This document shows positions 6,548 to 7,474 of a DNA stretch of 7,474 nt, piece after piece. The position numbers and the translations under genes are program-made. Each line of letters begins with the position of its first letter. Position 1 is the stretch's first letter. The notes beneath the pieces were generated by a model, which had not been told where the DNA came from, did no database searches, and worked only from the letters and a program-made list of their open reading frames with translations. Origin of the DNA: Polaromonas sp. (lineage in GTDB: Bacteria; Pseudomonadota; Gammaproteobacteria; Burkholderiales; Burkholderiaceae); assembly GCA_013823505.1 (NCBI GenBank), contig PNMH01000133.1, forward strand, positions 1-7,474. The letters run 5' to 3'.

Positions 6548-7383
6548 CAACGGGTCGGCGGTGGGGTCTTGTAACGGTCGTACGACCAGAGGTATTGCGC
6601 CGGGCATTCTCGCACCAGCGCCTCCATCGCCAGGTTGATCTGGCGGGCCGCCTGCACCGGGTCACCGTCCAAGGAGCCGAACGCCCGGACATGCACCCGG
6701 TAGCCCCGACCCCAACTCAAGCGCTCGCCCCAGCTGACCAGCACTTGCGTTTGGCCCGCCTGGGCCAGCCTCGCCGACAGTGTCATGGTGTAAGCGTCGC
6801 GCCCGAAGAACGGCGCCCAAACGCCCTGGCCGCTGGGGGGCACCTGATCGGGCAGCAGCCCAACCGCGTCGCCCGCCTTGAGGGCCTTGATGAGCTGCTT
6901 CACACCCGCCAGGGTGGTGGGCGCGGTGAGCAGGCCGGGGCGCTGGCGAGCGCCGGCCACCAGGTCGCGCAGCGCCGCCTGGCGCGCCGGGCGAAACAGC
7001 ACCGTCATGGGGTGGCGCGCGCCAAAGCGCCGGGCGTAGGCCTGGGCGGTGATTTCAAAACAGCCCAGGTGCGGCGTGAGGAACAACACGCCAGAGCCGC
7101 CCGCCTGCGCAGCCTCGATGTGGGCAGCACCGTCCCACTCCACGTGCACCGGCCGGCCCAGCCACAGCCGCGGCAACTCGGCCACCAGCTTGCCGGCTTC
7201 CCCCACGGAGCGCAGCGCAAGACCTTTGGAGTAACCGGCCTGCGCGGCGTGGTTCAGCAGGCGTCGGCGGTAGCGGCCGGACAGAAGAAAGCTTGCCCAG
7301 CCCAGCACCCAGCCCAGCCCGTGCAACACCGGCAGCGGCAACAGACTCAAGGCACGGAAGAGGGAATGAACTAGCGAGGCCAA
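6547..7383 (-). CDS. Second LpxL-family lysophospholipid/lipid A acyltransferase
   Basis: Member of the same membrane acyltransferase family as its downstream neighbour but clearly divergent from it. The 278-residue product has an N-terminal hydrophobic segment (about 7-34). Its catalytic HX4E motif is HLGCFE (H105, E110), with GLLPDQVP (175-182), WAPFFGRDAYTMT (189-201) and the C-terminal signature QYLWSYDRYK (263-272). It is probably the partner that adds the other secondary acyl chain of lipid A. The best start is a TTG at 7383: the frame has a TAG stop about 27 codons upstream and no ATG or GTG between, and TTG gives the expected length and N-terminus. No Shine-Dalgarno sequence is evident. 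It is the first gene of a two-gene unit. The exact start is uncertain by a few codons; the family is firm. Confidence 0.88.
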   Translation of the reverse strand: MASLVHSLFRALSLLPLPVLHGLGWVLGWASFLLSGRYRRRLLNHAAQAGYSKGLALRSVGEAGKLVAELPRLWLGRPVHVEWDGAAHIEAAQAGGSGVLFLTPHLGCFEITAQAYARRFGARHPMTVLFRPARQAALRDLVAGARQRPGLLTAPTTLAGVKQLIKALKAGDAVGLLPDQVPPSGQGVWAPFFGRDAYTMTLSARLAQAGQTQVLVSWGERLSWGRGYRVHVRAFGSLDGDPVQAARQINLAMEALVRECPAQYLWSYDRYKTPPPTR

Positions 7384-7401
7384 GGAAGTGGGAGGGACGT
7401 G

Positions 7402-7428
7402 GACCCCGGCACAAGTTGTTCGGGGGTC
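7402..7428. promoter_or_regulatory. Imperfect palindrome upstream of the acyltransferase pair
   Basis: On the plus strand the element has outer arms GACCCCG (7402-7408) and CGGGGGTC (7421-7428), which pair with one extra G. Inner arms ACAA (7411-7414) and TTGT (7416-7419) are centred on G7415. It lies 18 nt before the TTG start and could be an operator or, in RNA, a leader hairpin. Function is unknown. Confidence 0.35.
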
Positions 7429-7450
7429 GGGCGGGACAAAGACCTTGGTC

Positions 7451-7456
7451 TAGAAT
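7451..7456 (+). promoter_or_regulatory. -10-like box facing right
   Basis: TAGAAT matches the -10 consensus at 5 of 6 positions near the right edge, pointing out of the window. No good -35 is found at the usual distance. It may serve a divergent gene beyond the edge; from remembered gene order in related bacteria that could be metK, but nothing in the window shows it. Confidence 0.3.
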
Positions 7457-7474
7457 CCGCCCATCGCCGAGTTA

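Noticed and set aside
5403..6692. 429-codon minus-strand frame overlapping lpxL and the hydrolase gene
   Set aside because: It overlaps lpxL in another frame and has low-complexity Arg/Ala/Pro/Gly composition; lpxL has all family motifs.
6595..7374. 259-codon plus-strand frame opposite the first acyltransferase
   Set aside because: Shadow of the real minus-strand gene; Gln/His/Arg-rich and without recognisable motifs.
1..7474. Search for mobile elements, CRISPR arrays, tRNA genes or defence genes
   Set aside because: No repeat array, transposase motif, tRNA-like fold or defence domain was seen; the window is conventional core genome apart from its regulatory regions.

Overview
The window is GC-rich (third codon positions are mostly G or C) and looks like chromosomal core sequence from a betaproteobacterium, most likely Burkholderiales of the Comamonadaceae type. 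That placement rests on the protein families and their grouping: a System II (ResB/CcsB) cytochrome c maturation pair beside a dihaem cytochrome c4 and the GTPase EngB, and a tandem pair of LpxL-type acyltransferases. I could not run a search, so the lineage is inference.

Layout. 1-818 (minus) is the 5' part of ccsB, cut by the window edge. 815-2968 (minus) is resB, whose stop overlaps the ccsB start (ATGA). 2969-3149 is an intergenic leader with a good sigma70-like promoter (TTGCCC, 17-nt spacer, TATAAG), followed by alternative hairpins and an intrinsic-terminator-like element ending only 25 nt before the resB ATG. 3150-3764 (minus) encodes a secreted dihaem cytochrome c4. 3868-4662 (plus) is engB, divergent from the cytochrome gene. 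4693-5613 (plus) is an epoxide-hydrolase-like alpha/beta hydrolase. 5624-6547 and 6547-7383 (both minus) are two late acyltransferases of lipid A synthesis that share a TGATG stop/start overlap. 7384-7474 is an upstream region with an imperfect palindrome and a TAGAAT -10-like box that faces right, presumably serving a gene outside the window.

How the genes fit together. ResB and CcsB form the membrane complex that moves haem across the inner membrane and attaches it to CXXCH motifs. The neighbouring cytochrome c4, with two such motifs, is a natural client, so 1-3764 reads as a respiratory cytochrome unit. EngB (ribosome assembly) and the acyltransferases (outer-membrane lipid A) are housekeeping genes. 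The hydrolase is the only gene whose substrate cannot be guessed. No tRNA, rRNA, CRISPR array, insertion sequence or phage gene is visible, and no gene-free stretch exceeds 300 bases.

The most interesting signal is regulatory rather than a new gene system: the resB leader looks like a transcription attenuator, with a promoter, competing RNA stems and a terminator directly ahead of the start codon.
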